In this document: in pieces, positions 8,058-17,138 of the stretch | How the letters are laid out: each line of letters begins with the position of its first letter | How positions within the stretch are numbered: position 1 is the first letter of the stretch | Source of the DNA: Streptomyces sp. WAC 01529 | GTDB taxonomy: Bacteria > Actinomycetota > Actinomycetes > Streptomycetales > Streptomycetaceae | Assembly (NCBI RefSeq): GCF_003945545.1 | Contig: NZ_CP029617.1 | Coordinates: forward strand, 2,367,001-2,431,000 | Direction of reading: 5' to 3' | Length of the DNA: 64,000 nt | Made by a program: the position numbers and the translations under genes | Notes under the pieces: model-generated | The model's input: the letters and a program-made list of their open reading frames with translations, nothing else | Database searches by the model: none | What the model was told of the DNA's origin: nothing

Positions 8058-9236
8058 ATGACGAACCACGGCAGCGGCGCGCCCGGCCTCCTGCGGCGCC
8101 GCCTCGCCCCCGAGGCCCACCGGAGCAACGCCCTGCACCCGGGCGCCTGGTGGGTGTGGGCGCTGGGCCTCGGCACGGCGGCGTCCCGGACGACCAACCC
8201 GCTGCTGATCGGGCTGCTGATCGGCGTGGCGGGCTATGTCGTGGCCGCCCGGCGGAGTTCGGCGCCCTGGGCGAAGTCGTACGGCGCGTTCGTGAAGCTC
8301 GGCCTGGTCGTCATCGCCATCCGGCTGGTCTTCGCGATCGTGCTGGGCTCGCCGATCCCCGGTACGCACGTCCTCGTCACGCTGCCGGAGGTGCCGCTGC
8401 CCGACTGGGCCAAGGGCGTGCGGATCGGCGGCAAGGTGACCGCCGAGGGCATGGTCTTCGCGCTGTACGACGGCGTCAGGCTGGCGGGTCTGCTGATCTG
8501 CGTCGGCGCCGCCAACGCCCTGGCGAGCCCGTCCCGGCTCCTGAAGTCGCTGCCGGGCGCGCTGTACGAGGTGGGGGTCGCCGTCGTCGTGGCGATGACC
8601 TTCGCGCCGAACCTCATCGCGGACGTGCGGCGGCTGCGGGCCGCGCGGCGGTTGCGCGGGCGGCCGGACAAGGGGGTGCGCGGGCTGCTCCAGGTCGGGC
8701 TGCCGGTCCTGGAAGGTGCCCTTGAGCGGTCGGTCGCGCTGGCCGCCGCGATGGACGCGCGCGGCTTCGGGCGCAGCGCCGCCGTCCCCGCGGGCGTGCG
8801 CAGGCTCACCGCCGTACTGACGCTGGGCGGCCTGATGGGCGTCTGCGTGGGCACGTACGGCCTGCTGACCGCGGAAGGCGCCGCCTACGGACTGTCCTTC
8901 CTGCTCTCCGGCCTGCTCGCCGCGCTCGCGGGCCTGCGCCTCGGCGGACGCCGCGCGGTACGCACCCGCTACCGCCCCGACGCGTGGGGCGTACGCGCCT
9001 GGCTGGTCGCGGGCTCGGGCCTGGCGGTCGCGGCCCTGACGATCTGGTCCGCGTCGTACGACATGGGGGCGCTGCACCCCGGCGTCGTCCCGCTCGTCCC
9101 CCCGACCCTCCCGCTGTGGCCCGCGGCGGCGGCCCTGCTCGGCCTGGTTCCGGCGTTCGTGGCGCCGGTGCCCACGGGGGAGCAGGCGCCCTCGACCCCC
9201 GTACGCCCCGTTGTTTCTCCCGAGGAGACCTCATGA
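8058..9236 (+). CDS. ECF transporter T component (CbiQ/EcfT family)
   Basis: 392 aa. Several TM segments flank a cytoplasmic coupling region with two Arg-rich short motifs, RAARRLRG (about 194-201) and MDARGFGR (232-239). The latter is the diagnostic x-R-G/A-R-G motif that docks in the ATPase grooves. It is 25 bp downstream of the SCO2322-type gene and its stop overlaps the ATPase start (ATGA). It forms the energy-coupling module with the following ATPase and moves substrate with the S component. The second half (after ~240) adds further TM helices, giving a longer protein than typical CbiQ (~260 aa). Confidence 0.9.
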   Translation: MTNHGSGAPGLLRRRLAPEAHRSNALHPGAWWVWALGLGTAASRTTNPLLIGLLIGVAGYVVAARRSSAPWAKSYGAFVKLGLVVIAIRLVFAIVLGSPIPGTHVLVTLPEVPLPDWAKGVRIGGKVTAEGMVFALYDGVRLAGLLICVGAANALASPSRLLKSLPGALYEVGVAVVVAMTFAPNLIADVRRLRAARRLRGRPDKGVRGLLQVGLPVLEGALERSVALAAAMDARGFGRSAAVPAGVRRLTAVLTLGGLMGVCVGTYGLLTAEGAAYGLSFLLSGLLAALAGLRLGGRRAVRTRYRPDAWGVRAWLVAGSGLAVAALTIWSASYDMGALHPGVVPLVPPTLPLWPAAAALLGLVPAFVAPVPTGEQAPSTPVRPVVSPEETS

Positions 9237-10912
9237 TCCGCTTCGAGGATGTCTCGGTGACGTACGAGGGGAGTGCCGCGCCCACCGTGCGAGGGGTCGA
9301 CCTCACCGTCCCCGAGGGCGAGTTGGTGCTGCTCGTCGGTCCGTCCGGGGTCGGCAAGTCGACGCTGCTGGGGACGGTCAGCGGGCTCGTGCCGCACTTC
9401 ACCGGCGGCACCCTGCGCGGGCGCGTCACCGTGGCGGGCCGCGACACCCGTACGCACAAGCCCCGCGAGCTGGCCGACGTCGTCGGCACCGTGGGCCAGG
9501 ACCCCCTCGCGCACTTCGTGACGGACACGGTCGAGGACGAGCTGGCCTACGGCATGGAGTCGCTCGGTCTCGCCCCCGGCGTGATGCGCAGGCGGGTCGA
9601 GGAGACCCTGGACCTGCTCGGCCTCGCCGAGCTGCGCGACCGGCCCATCGCCACGCTCTCCGGCGGGCAGCGCCAGCGCGTCGCGATCGGCTCGGTCCTC
9701 ACCCCGCACCCCCGGGTCCTCGTCCTCGACGAGCCGACCTCCGCGCTCGACCCGGCCGCCGCCGAAGAGGTCCTCGCCGTGCTCCAGCGGCTCGTCCACG
9801 ACCTCGGCACGACCGTCCTGATGGCCGAGCACCGCCTCGAACGGGTCGTGCAGTACGCCGATCAGGTGCTGCTGCTCGCGGCCCCGGGCGAGCCCCCGGT
9901 ACTCGGCGACCCGGCGGAGCTGATGGCCCGCTCCCCCGTCTGCCCGCCGGTCGTCGCGCTCGGCCGCATCGCGGGCTGGTCGCCGCTGCCGCTGACCGTG
10001 CGGGACGCGCGGCGCAGGGCGGGCGCGCTGCGGGAACGGCTCGCCGGGACGGAACCGCGCCAGGAGGAGGCGGCCGTGCGGCCCGTGGAGCGGCCGGCGA
10101 GCCGGTGGCCCCGGCCGCGCAAGGAACGTACGCCCGAGAAGGTGCCCGCGGCGGCCGTCGAGCGCCTCGCCGTGCGCCGCGGCCGCGTCGAGGCGCTGCG
10201 CCGCGTCGACCTCACCGTCACGCCGGGCGAGACCGTCGCCCTGATGGGCCGCAACGGCGCCGGGAAGTCCACGCTCCTGTCCACCCTGGTCGGCCTCCTG
10301 GAACCCACCTCAGGCACCGTCCGCGTCGGCGGCGCGGTCCCCCACAGCACCGCACCGCGCCGGCTGATCCGGCACGTCGGCCTGGTCCCGCAGGAACCGC
10401 GCGACCTGCTGTACGCGGACACCGTGGCCGCCGAGTGCGCCGCCGCCGACCGGGACGCGGGCGCCGCGGCCGGGGCGTGCCGGGCGCTGGTGAGCGAGCT
10501 GCTGCCCGGCATCGCGGACGACACGCACCCCCGGGACCTCTCCGAGGGCCAGCGCCTCGCGCTCGCCCTGGCGATCGTGCTGACCTCGCGCCCTCCCCTT
10601 CTCCTGCTCGACGAGCCGACCCGCGGCCTGGACTACGCGGCCAAGGCCCGCCTCGTCACGATCCTGCGGGGTCTCGCGGCGGAGGGGCACGCGATCGTAC
10701 TGGCCACGCACGACGTGGAGCTGGCGGCCGAGATCGCCCACCGCGTGGTGATCCTCGCGGACGGCGAGGTCGTCGCGGACGGTCCGACCGCGCAGGTCGT
10801 GGTCTCGTCGCCCGCCTTCGCGCCGCAGGTCACGAAGATCCTGGCGCCCCGGGAGTGGCTGACGGTGACGCAGGTGCGCGAGGCGCTGGGCGCGGCGGAG
10901 GGGGCGTCATGA
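9233..10912 (+). CDS. ECF transporter duplicated ATPase (two ABC domains in one chain)
   Basis: 559 aa, start ATG 9233 overlapping the T-component stop. The first NBD has Walker A GPSGVGKST (36-44), signature LSGGQRQR and Walker B VLVLDEPTSALD. The second, after a ~60-residue basic linker, has GRNGAGKST, a degenerate signature LSEGQRLAL and LLLLDEPTRGLD. It thus combines the usual EcfA and EcfA' in one chain. The second signature has E for the usual G, so the two ATP sites are probably asymmetric. It overlaps the S-component gene by 4 nt. Confidence 0.93.
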   Translation: MIRFEDVSVTYEGSAAPTVRGVDLTVPEGELVLLVGPSGVGKSTLLGTVSGLVPHFTGGTLRGRVTVAGRDTRTHKPRELADVVGTVGQDPLAHFVTDTVEDELAYGMESLGLAPGVMRRRVEETLDLLGLAELRDRPIATLSGGQRQRVAIGSVLTPHPRVLVLDEPTSALDPAAAEEVLAVLQRLVHDLGTTVLMAEHRLERVVQYADQVLLLAAPGEPPVLGDPAELMARSPVCPPVVALGRIAGWSPLPLTVRDARRRAGALRERLAGTEPRQEEAAVRPVERPASRWPRPRKERTPEKVPAAAVERLAVRRGRVEALRRVDLTVTPGETVALMGRNGAGKSTLLSTLVGLLEPTSGTVRVGGAVPHSTAPRRLIRHVGLVPQEPRDLLYADTVAAECAAADRDAGAAAGACRALVSELLPGIADDTHPRDLSEGQRLALALAIVLTSRPPLLLLDEPTRGLDYAAKARLVTILRGLAAEGHAIVLATHDVELAAEIAHRVVILADGEVVADGPTAQVVVSSPAFAPQVTKILAPREWLTVTQVREALGAAEGAS

Positions 10913-11796
10913 GCGCCGCCCCCGGTGAGCAGAGCGCCGCCCCCGGTGAGCAGCGCGCCGCCCCCGGCCAGAGGAGCGCCGTCCGGCGGGCCCGTGCCAT
11001 TCGCCTGGGCCCCCGCTCGGTCGCCGCGCTCGCGCTGGTCAGCGCGGTGGGTGTGGTCGCCTTCGGGTGGCCGCTGCTGTCGAGCCGGGGCTCGGGGTTC
11101 GCCGAGCACGCCCAGGACGCCCCGTGGCTGTTCGCGGCGCTGCTGCCGCTGCTGCTCGGTGTCGTCGTGGCGACCATCGCGGACGTCGGCCTGGACGCGA
11201 AGGCCATCGCCATGCTGGGCGTGCTGGCGGCCGCGGGCGCCGCGCTGCGGCCGCTCGGCGCGGGCACGGCGGGCATCGAGCCGATGTTCTTCCTGATGGT
11301 GCTGAGCGGGCGGGTGCTCGGGCCCGGCTTCGGGTTCGTGCTCGGGGCGGTGTCGATGTTCGCGTCGGCGCTGCTCACGGGGGGCGTGGGGCCGTGGATG
11401 CCGTTCCAGATGCTGTCGATGGGCTGGGTCTGCATGGGCGCGGGGCTGCTCCCGGGGGCGGAGACCTTGCGGGGGCGCCGCGAGCTGTGGCTGCTCGCGG
11501 TCTATGGCGCGGTCTCCGCCGTGCTGTACGGCACGGCCATGAACCTCCAGGGCTGGCCCTACCTGGGCGGGATGGCCACCGGCATCTCCTTCCAGCCGGG
11601 CGACCCCCTCGCCGAGAACCTCGCCCGTTTCGTCGCGTACTGCCTGGCCACCTCGCTCGGCTGGGACCTGCCGAGGGCCGTCGTCACGGTCCTGCTGAGC
11701 CTCACGCTCGGGCCGGCCGTCCTGAAGGCGCTGCGGCGGGCCACGAGGCGGGCGGCTTTCGAGGCGCCGGTCACATTCGAGGCGCCAAAGCCGTGA
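10909..11796 (+). CDS. ECF transporter S component, probable cobalamin (CbrT-like)
   Basis: 295 aa, start ATG 10909 overlapping the ATPase stop. The first ~25 residues are a low-complexity repeat (SAAPGEQ three times), followed by about six TM helices with a conserved-looking core (LGAVSMFASALLTGGVGPWM, PFQMLSMGWVCMGAG). This core is typical of the ECF S-component family predicted to carry cobalamin or corrins. The riboswitch makes B12 or a precursor the likely substrate. Last gene of the operon; no strong hairpin follows immediately. Confidence 0.85.
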   Translation: MSAAPGEQSAAPGEQRAAPGQRSAVRRARAIRLGPRSVAALALVSAVGVVAFGWPLLSSRGSGFAEHAQDAPWLFAALLPLLLGVVVATIADVGLDAKAIAMLGVLAAAGAALRPLGAGTAGIEPMFFLMVLSGRVLGPGFGFVLGAVSMFASALLTGGVGPWMPFQMLSMGWVCMGAGLLPGAETLRGRRELWLLAVYGAVSAVLYGTAMNLQGWPYLGGMATGISFQPGDPLAENLARFVAYCLATSLGWDLPRAVVTVLLSLTLGPAVLKALRRATRRAAFEAPVTFEAPKP

Positions 11797-11863
11797 GGGC
11801 TCTTCTGCTCTCCGTTACATGAATGCCGCAAACCCGTGAGGCGGCCCACAGGTCTTTGGTCCT

Positions 11864-11995
11864 CTACGAAGGGGGCTCGTAGTCGCCACGCCTTGATGGA
11901 CATGCGTCAATTGCCGCTCTGACCTGCGGATTGAGAGCCACGTCACAGACGGGACATTTGGCTCGGGTGCGACTTCCACTAGTAAGAGGGGTCAT
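11864..11995 (-). CDS. possible 43-aa zinc-binding microprotein
   Basis: A short frame from ATG 11995 reads MTPLTSGSRTRAKCPVCDVA, then a helix LNPQVRAAIDACPS and a PPS tail. A CPVC knuckle and one later Cys are visible. No convincing ribosome-binding site was seen. It lies in the otherwise empty gap between the ECF operon and the secreted SLT-like protein. It could be chance; sequence conservation would settle it. Confidence 0.3.
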   Translation of the reverse strand: MTPLTSGSRTRAKCPVCDVALNPQVRAAIDACPSRRGDYEPPS

Positions 11996-12133
11996 TGCGG
12001 CGAGGTCTCGGGCCTGTTTCTCTGGATGAGTCGCACGGCGCCGACGTCCCCACGGGAACTCGGCGCTTACGCATGTCCCCCACGTTTCACGGCACGCACC
12101 GCGACAACCCCGTCCCCCACCGGAAGGTCCTCT

Positions 12134-12589
12134 GTGTCCGCCTCGCTCATCCGCCGCATCGCTTCCCCGAAGAAGGCCCTCTCCGGCGGCCTCGTCGCCG
12201 CCGCCGCCACCGGCATGGTCTTCGCCGCGGCCCCGGCCCAGGCAGCCACCCCGACCACCACGAAGGCCGCCGTCGCAGCCGCCGCCCCCGCCGCCGCCCC
12301 GACCTCCGCCAAGGCGATCGCCAAGGCGAAGATCTCGGACCCCGCGCAGTTCGCCGCGTTCGACAAGATCGTCTCGCACGAGAGCGGCTGGGACGTCAAC
12401 GCGACCAACTCCTCCTCCGGCGCCTACGGCCTGGTCCAGGCGCTGCCCGGCTCGAAGATGGCCTCGGCGGGCGCGGACTGGAAGACCAACCCGGAGACCC
12501 AGATCGAGTGGGGCCTGAAGTACATGAACGAGCGCTACGGCAGCCCCGTCGGCGCGTGGAACCACTGGCAGGCCAACGGCTGGTACTGA
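12134..12589 (+). CDS. secreted lytic-transglycosylase-like (SLT fold) cell wall protein
   Basis: 151 aa from GTG 12134, preceded by GGAAGGTCC. The signal peptide ends at AQAA (residue ~37), followed by an Ala/Pro linker. The domain from about residue 70 reads FDKIVSHESGWDVNA, then SGAYGLVQALPGSK and the C-terminal AWNHWQANGWY. The ES dipeptide gives the catalytic Glu of SLT/G-type lysozymes, and the fold matches the short Streptomyces peptidoglycan hydrolases related to Rpf and aggregation-promoting-factor domains. It probably remodels peptidoglycan. The upstream 138 bp (beyond 11995) lack the c-di-AMP riboswitch that often controls such genes. Confidence 0.85.
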   Translation: MSASLIRRIASPKKALSGGLVAAAATGMVFAAAPAQAATPTTTKAAVAAAAPAAAPTSAKAIAKAKISDPAQFAAFDKIVSHESGWDVNATNSSSGAYGLVQALPGSKMASAGADWKTNPETQIEWGLKYMNERYGSPVGAWNHWQANGWY

Positions 12590-12676
12590 TTCTGGCGGGG
12601 GCGCCTTCAGCGGGGTTTCGTATCGCACCGCTGATCACCTCACCGTCAGATCACCGGCTTCGCCGAGTTCGTCCTC

Positions 12677-12723
12677 AAACGCCGGACGGGCTGGAGACCC
12701 ACCTCCAGTCCGTCCGGCGTTTT
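12677..12723. terminator. bidirectional terminator hairpin
   Basis: A ~20-bp stem (AAACGCCGGACGG... pairing with ...CCGTCCGGCGTTT) with one bulge and an ACCCAC loop. The A-run on one side and T-run on the other let it serve both convergent genes, the SLT-like protein and the thiolase. Confidence 0.85.
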
Positions 12724-12740
12724 GTGGTTCCACGGGTCTT

Positions 12741-13985
<1,245 letters not shown>

Positions 13986-14089
13986 CTGTCAAGCAGTCTG
14001 CTGAGCGGGACCCCGGCGCCGCAAGGGTCGTGCACGCACCTTGCGCGAGGCGCGCGCCCAACCGCCCCCTCCGTGGGCCTTGCCTCTTG

Positions 14090-14103
14090 TAGAACCCGTT
14101 ACT
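14090..14103. promoter_or_regulatory. weaker KstR-like site, P450 side
   Basis: TAGAACCCGTTACT matches TNNAACNNGTTNNA except the last base. It lies 61 bp before the P450 start, mirroring the position of the thiolase-side site. Confidence 0.4.
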
Positions 14104-14163
14104 ACCTTGCCTGGCAAGCCTGCTGACGGCACGTCAGAACTCAGCTCACGCCAGGAGTTGCCG

Positions 14164-15408
14164 ATGCCCTGTCCAGCGCTCCCCGACGGGTTCGACTTCA
14201 CCGACCCGGACCTGCTCCAAGACCGCGTGCCCCTCCCGGAGTTCGCACAGCTGCGGCAGACGGAACCGGTGCGCTGGATCGCCCAGCGGCCGCGCGTGTC
14301 CGGCTTCGACGACGCGGGGTACTGGGCCGTCACGCGGCACGAGGACGTCAAGTACGTGTCCACGCACCCGGAGTTGTACTCCTCCCACCTCAACACCGCG
14401 GTCATCCGCTTCAACGAGAGGATCAGCCGCGACCAGATCGAGGTCCAGAGGATGATCATGCTCAACATGGACCCGCCCGAGCACACCCGGGTCCGCCAGA
14501 TCGTGCAGCGCGGCTTCACGCCCCGCGCCATCCGCTCGCTGGAGGACGCACTGCGCGAGCGCGCCCACTCCATCGTCGGGACGGCGCTGGAGCAGGCGGG
14601 CCCCGACGGCGCCTTCGACTTCGTGACGAACGTCGCCGCCGAACTCCCCCTCCAGGCCATCGCGGAGCTGATCGGCGTCCCCCAGGAGGACCGCTCCAAG
14701 ATCTTCGACTGGTCCAACAAGATGGCGGCATACGACGATCCGGAGTACGCCATCACCGAGGAGATCGGCGCCGAGGCGGCCCTAGAGATCGTCAGTTACG
14801 CGATGAACCTCGCCGCGGCCCGCAAGGAGTGCCCGGCCAAGGACATCGTCAGCCAGCTGGTGGCGGCGGAGGACGAGGGGAACCTCTCGGGCGACGAGTT
14901 CGGCTTCTTCGTGATCCTGCTCGCGGTGGCCGGGAACGAGACCACCCGCAACGCCATCACCCACGGCATGCACGCCTTCCTCACCCATCCGGACCAATGG
15001 GAGCTGTACAAAAGCGAGCGCCCCGGCACCGCGGCCGAGGAGATCGTGCGCTGGGCCACCCCGGTCGTCTCCTTCCAGCGCACCGCGACCCAGGACACGG
15101 AGCTGGGCGGCGCCAAGATCAAGCGGGGCGACCGGGTCGGCCTCTTCTACTCCTCCGCCAACCACGACCCCGAGGTCTTCGAGAACCCCGGCGCGTTCGA
15201 CATCACCCGCGACCCCAACCCGCACCTCGGCTTCGGCGGCGGCGGCCCGCACTTCTGCCTCGGCAAGTCCCTCGCGGTCCTGGAGATCGACCTCATCTTC
15301 CACGCGATCGCCGACGCCATGCCGGACCTGCGCCTCGCGGCCGATCCGCGCAGGCTCCGCTCGGCCTGGCTCAACGGCGTCAAGGAAATGCGGGTCACCG
15401 CCGGCTGA
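14164..15408 (+). CDS. cyp125: cytochrome P450, CYP125-like (sterol C26/27 hydroxylase family)
   Basis: 414 aa from ATG 14164, preceded by CAGGAG. Visible motifs: I-helix AGNETTR, K-helix EEIVR (ExxR) and heme loop FGGGGPHFCLGK with the thiolate Cys. The N-terminus LPDGFDFTDPDLL and stretches such as EVQRMIMLNMDPPEHTRVRQ, ELPLQAIAELIGVPQEDRSK and EIVRWATPVVSFQRTA follow the wording of mycobacterial CYP125A1 closely (from memory). Known role there: terminal hydroxylation/oxidation of cholesterol and cholestenone side chains. It needs a ferredoxin and reductase; a ferredoxin lies at the left edge of the window. The substrate in this organism (a host or plant sterol, or hopanoid-like lipid) is not shown. 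Confidence 0.92.
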   Translation: MPCPALPDGFDFTDPDLLQDRVPLPEFAQLRQTEPVRWIAQRPRVSGFDDAGYWAVTRHEDVKYVSTHPELYSSHLNTAVIRFNERISRDQIEVQRMIMLNMDPPEHTRVRQIVQRGFTPRAIRSLEDALRERAHSIVGTALEQAGPDGAFDFVTNVAAELPLQAIAELIGVPQEDRSKIFDWSNKMAAYDDPEYAITEEIGAEAALEIVSYAMNLAAARKECPAKDIVSQLVAAEDEGNLSGDEFGFFVILLAVAGNETTRNAITHGMHAFLTHPDQWELYKSERPGTAAEEIVRWATPVVSFQRTATQDTELGGAKIKRGDRVGLFYSSANHDPEVFENPGAFDITRDPNPHLGFGGGGPHFCLGKSLAVLEIDLIFHAIADAMPDLRLAADPRRLRSAWLNGVKEMRVTAG

Positions 15409-15509
15409 CCCGCTCGGTCTCGGCCACCCGCTTTACGGAACCAACGTTTCCGTTGCGCGCCGCGTCTGGAGAGGTGAACCTTGCCTCTCCAAGACTTCGA
15501 ACGGAAACG

Positions 15510-17138
15510 GTGGCCGTGGTCTTCGCCGACTTCTCGATCGCCCCGCCCGGCAGCGCGCCCGCGGAGCGGAAGTCCTCCTTCCGGGCCTTCTGCCGACGGC
15601 ACCGCGTACCGCTGCTCGCCACCGTCCCCACCCTTCCCCTGTACGCGGTGTGGGCGGCGTTCCTCGCGACGGGCGGCGGTGATCTCGCCGCGCAGGAGGC
15701 CTGGGCGCGGTTCGCTTCCGAGCACGGCGCGGCCGCCTACAGCCTCTTCTGGTACGGCGGCATGCACACCGCCAACTACAGCCTGATCTCGCCCTATCTG
15801 ATGGCCGCCGTCGGCGTGAAGACGGTGACCGTCCTCTCCGGGGTCGCGGGCGCCTATCTGGTCGCCGCGCTCATCGAGCGCACCGGCGTCCGCAAGCCCC
15901 TGTGGCCCGCGGTGCTCGCCTCGCTCGGCGTGTGGTGCAACGTGGCCTCGGGGCGCACCACCTTCGCGCTCGGCATCGCCTTCGCCTTCGCCGCCTGTCT
16001 GGCGCTCACGCGGGGGCGGCGCGCGATCCCGGCCGCCGTGTGCGCGGCGCTCGCCACCATGGGTTCGCCGGTCGCGGGCCTCTTCCTGCTGGTCGCGGGG
16101 GCGGGCTACTTCTTCGTACGCGACTGGGCGCGCGCCGCCCTGCTCATCGTGCCGCCCGTCCTCGTGGTGGCGACCACGACGGTGCTCTTCCCGTTCACGG
16201 GCGAGCACTTGATGCCGTTCGACCGGATCTTCCCGCCCGTGGTGGTCTCCCTCGTGCTGATCCTGGCGGGCCCCCGCGAGTGGCGGGTGCTGCGCTGGGG
16301 CGCGGGCGTCTACGCGGTCGGGACCGTGCTCACGTATCTCATCCCCTCCCCGATCGGCACCAACGTCGAGCGGCTCGCGGAGCTGGTCGGGCCCGCCGCG
16401 CTGCTGGCGGCGCTGCTCGCCACCGGCCGCGACCGGGCGCGGCGGATCGCGCTGACGGTGGCGCTGGTGCTCTGCTCGGGCTGGGTGACCCAGAAGACCG
16501 TCGACGACCTGGTGGTCTCCACGAAGGTGCCCAAGTGGGCGGTCGACACCCACGGCGTGGTGCGGGCGCTGGAGAGCCTCGGCGCCGACCGCACCCGCGT
16601 CGAGGTCGTCCCGGCCCGCAACCACCGCGAGGCCACCGCCCTGGCCCCGTACGTGAACATGGCGCGCGGCTGGAACCGCCAGCTCGACATCGAGCGCGGC
16701 CGCCTCTTCTACGACGGGACGTTCTCGGCGGCCACCTACCGGGCGTGGCTGGACAGGTGGGCCGTGGGGTACGTCGTGCTGCCCTCGGGCAAGCCGGACG
16801 GGTTCGCCGAGGACGAGGCGGAGCTGGTGGCGAGCGGGCCCCGCTGGCTGGAGCCGGTGTGGCGGGACGAGAACTGGCGGATCTTCCGGGTGAAGGACCC
16901 GGTGCCGCTGGTCTCCGAGCCCGCGTCCGTCGTCCGCACCACGGGCTCCGACGTGGTGGTGCGCGTCCCGCGCCGGGGCTCGGTCACGGTGCGCCTCGTG
17001 TACTCGCCGTGGCTGCGGGCCGAGGGGGCCTGTCTGAAGCAGGACGGCGAGTTCACGCGGCTCTCGGTGCCGGGGCCCGGCACCTACCGGATCAGCTCGG
17101 CGTACCGTCCTTCGCCGAGTCCTTCGACGTGTCGGTGA
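15510..17138 (+). CDS. polytopic membrane protein, glycosyltransferase-C-like, unassigned
   Basis: About 542 aa, with roughly ten to eleven TM segments between residues 35 and 340, then a ~200-residue extracytoplasmic C-terminal part with an Arg/Trp-rich beta pattern. A GMHTANYSL loop follows TM1, as in membrane glycosyltransferases and related proteins. I do not recognise a diagnostic catalytic motif. Start uncertain: GTG 15510 (chosen) or the in-frame GTG 15474, whose GGAGAG box is very close. Its 3' end overlaps the convergent GT87-PAP2 gene by 47 nt, an unusually long convergent overlap for genes that may act on the same envelope lipids. Confidence 0.75.
   Translation: MAVVFADFSIAPPGSAPAERKSSFRAFCRRHRVPLLATVPTLPLYAVWAAFLATGGGDLAAQEAWARFASEHGAAAYSLFWYGGMHTANYSLISPYLMAAVGVKTVTVLSGVAGAYLVAALIERTGVRKPLWPAVLASLGVWCNVASGRTTFALGIAFAFAACLALTRGRRAIPAAVCAALATMGSPVAGLFLLVAGAGYFFVRDWARAALLIVPPVLVVATTTVLFPFTGEHLMPFDRIFPPVVVSLVLILAGPREWRVLRWGAGVYAVGTVLTYLIPSPIGTNVERLAELVGPAALLAALLATGRDRARRIALTVALVLCSGWVTQKTVDDLVVSTKVPKWAVDTHGVVRALESLGADRTRVEVVPARNHREATALAPYVNMARGWNRQLDIERGRLFYDGTFSAATYRAWLDRWAVGYVVLPSGKPDGFAEDEAELVASGPRWLEPVWRDENWRIFRVKDPVPLVSEPASVVRTTGSDVVVRVPRRGSVTVRLVYSPWLRAEGACLKQDGEFTRLSVPGPGTYRISSAYRPSPSPSTCR

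Noticed and set aside
11996..12133. c-di-AMP (ydaO-type) riboswitch before the secreted SLT-like gene
   Set aside because: Such genes often have it in Streptomyces, but I could not find the conserved CCGAACCC/AGCTAAC-type segments in this leader.
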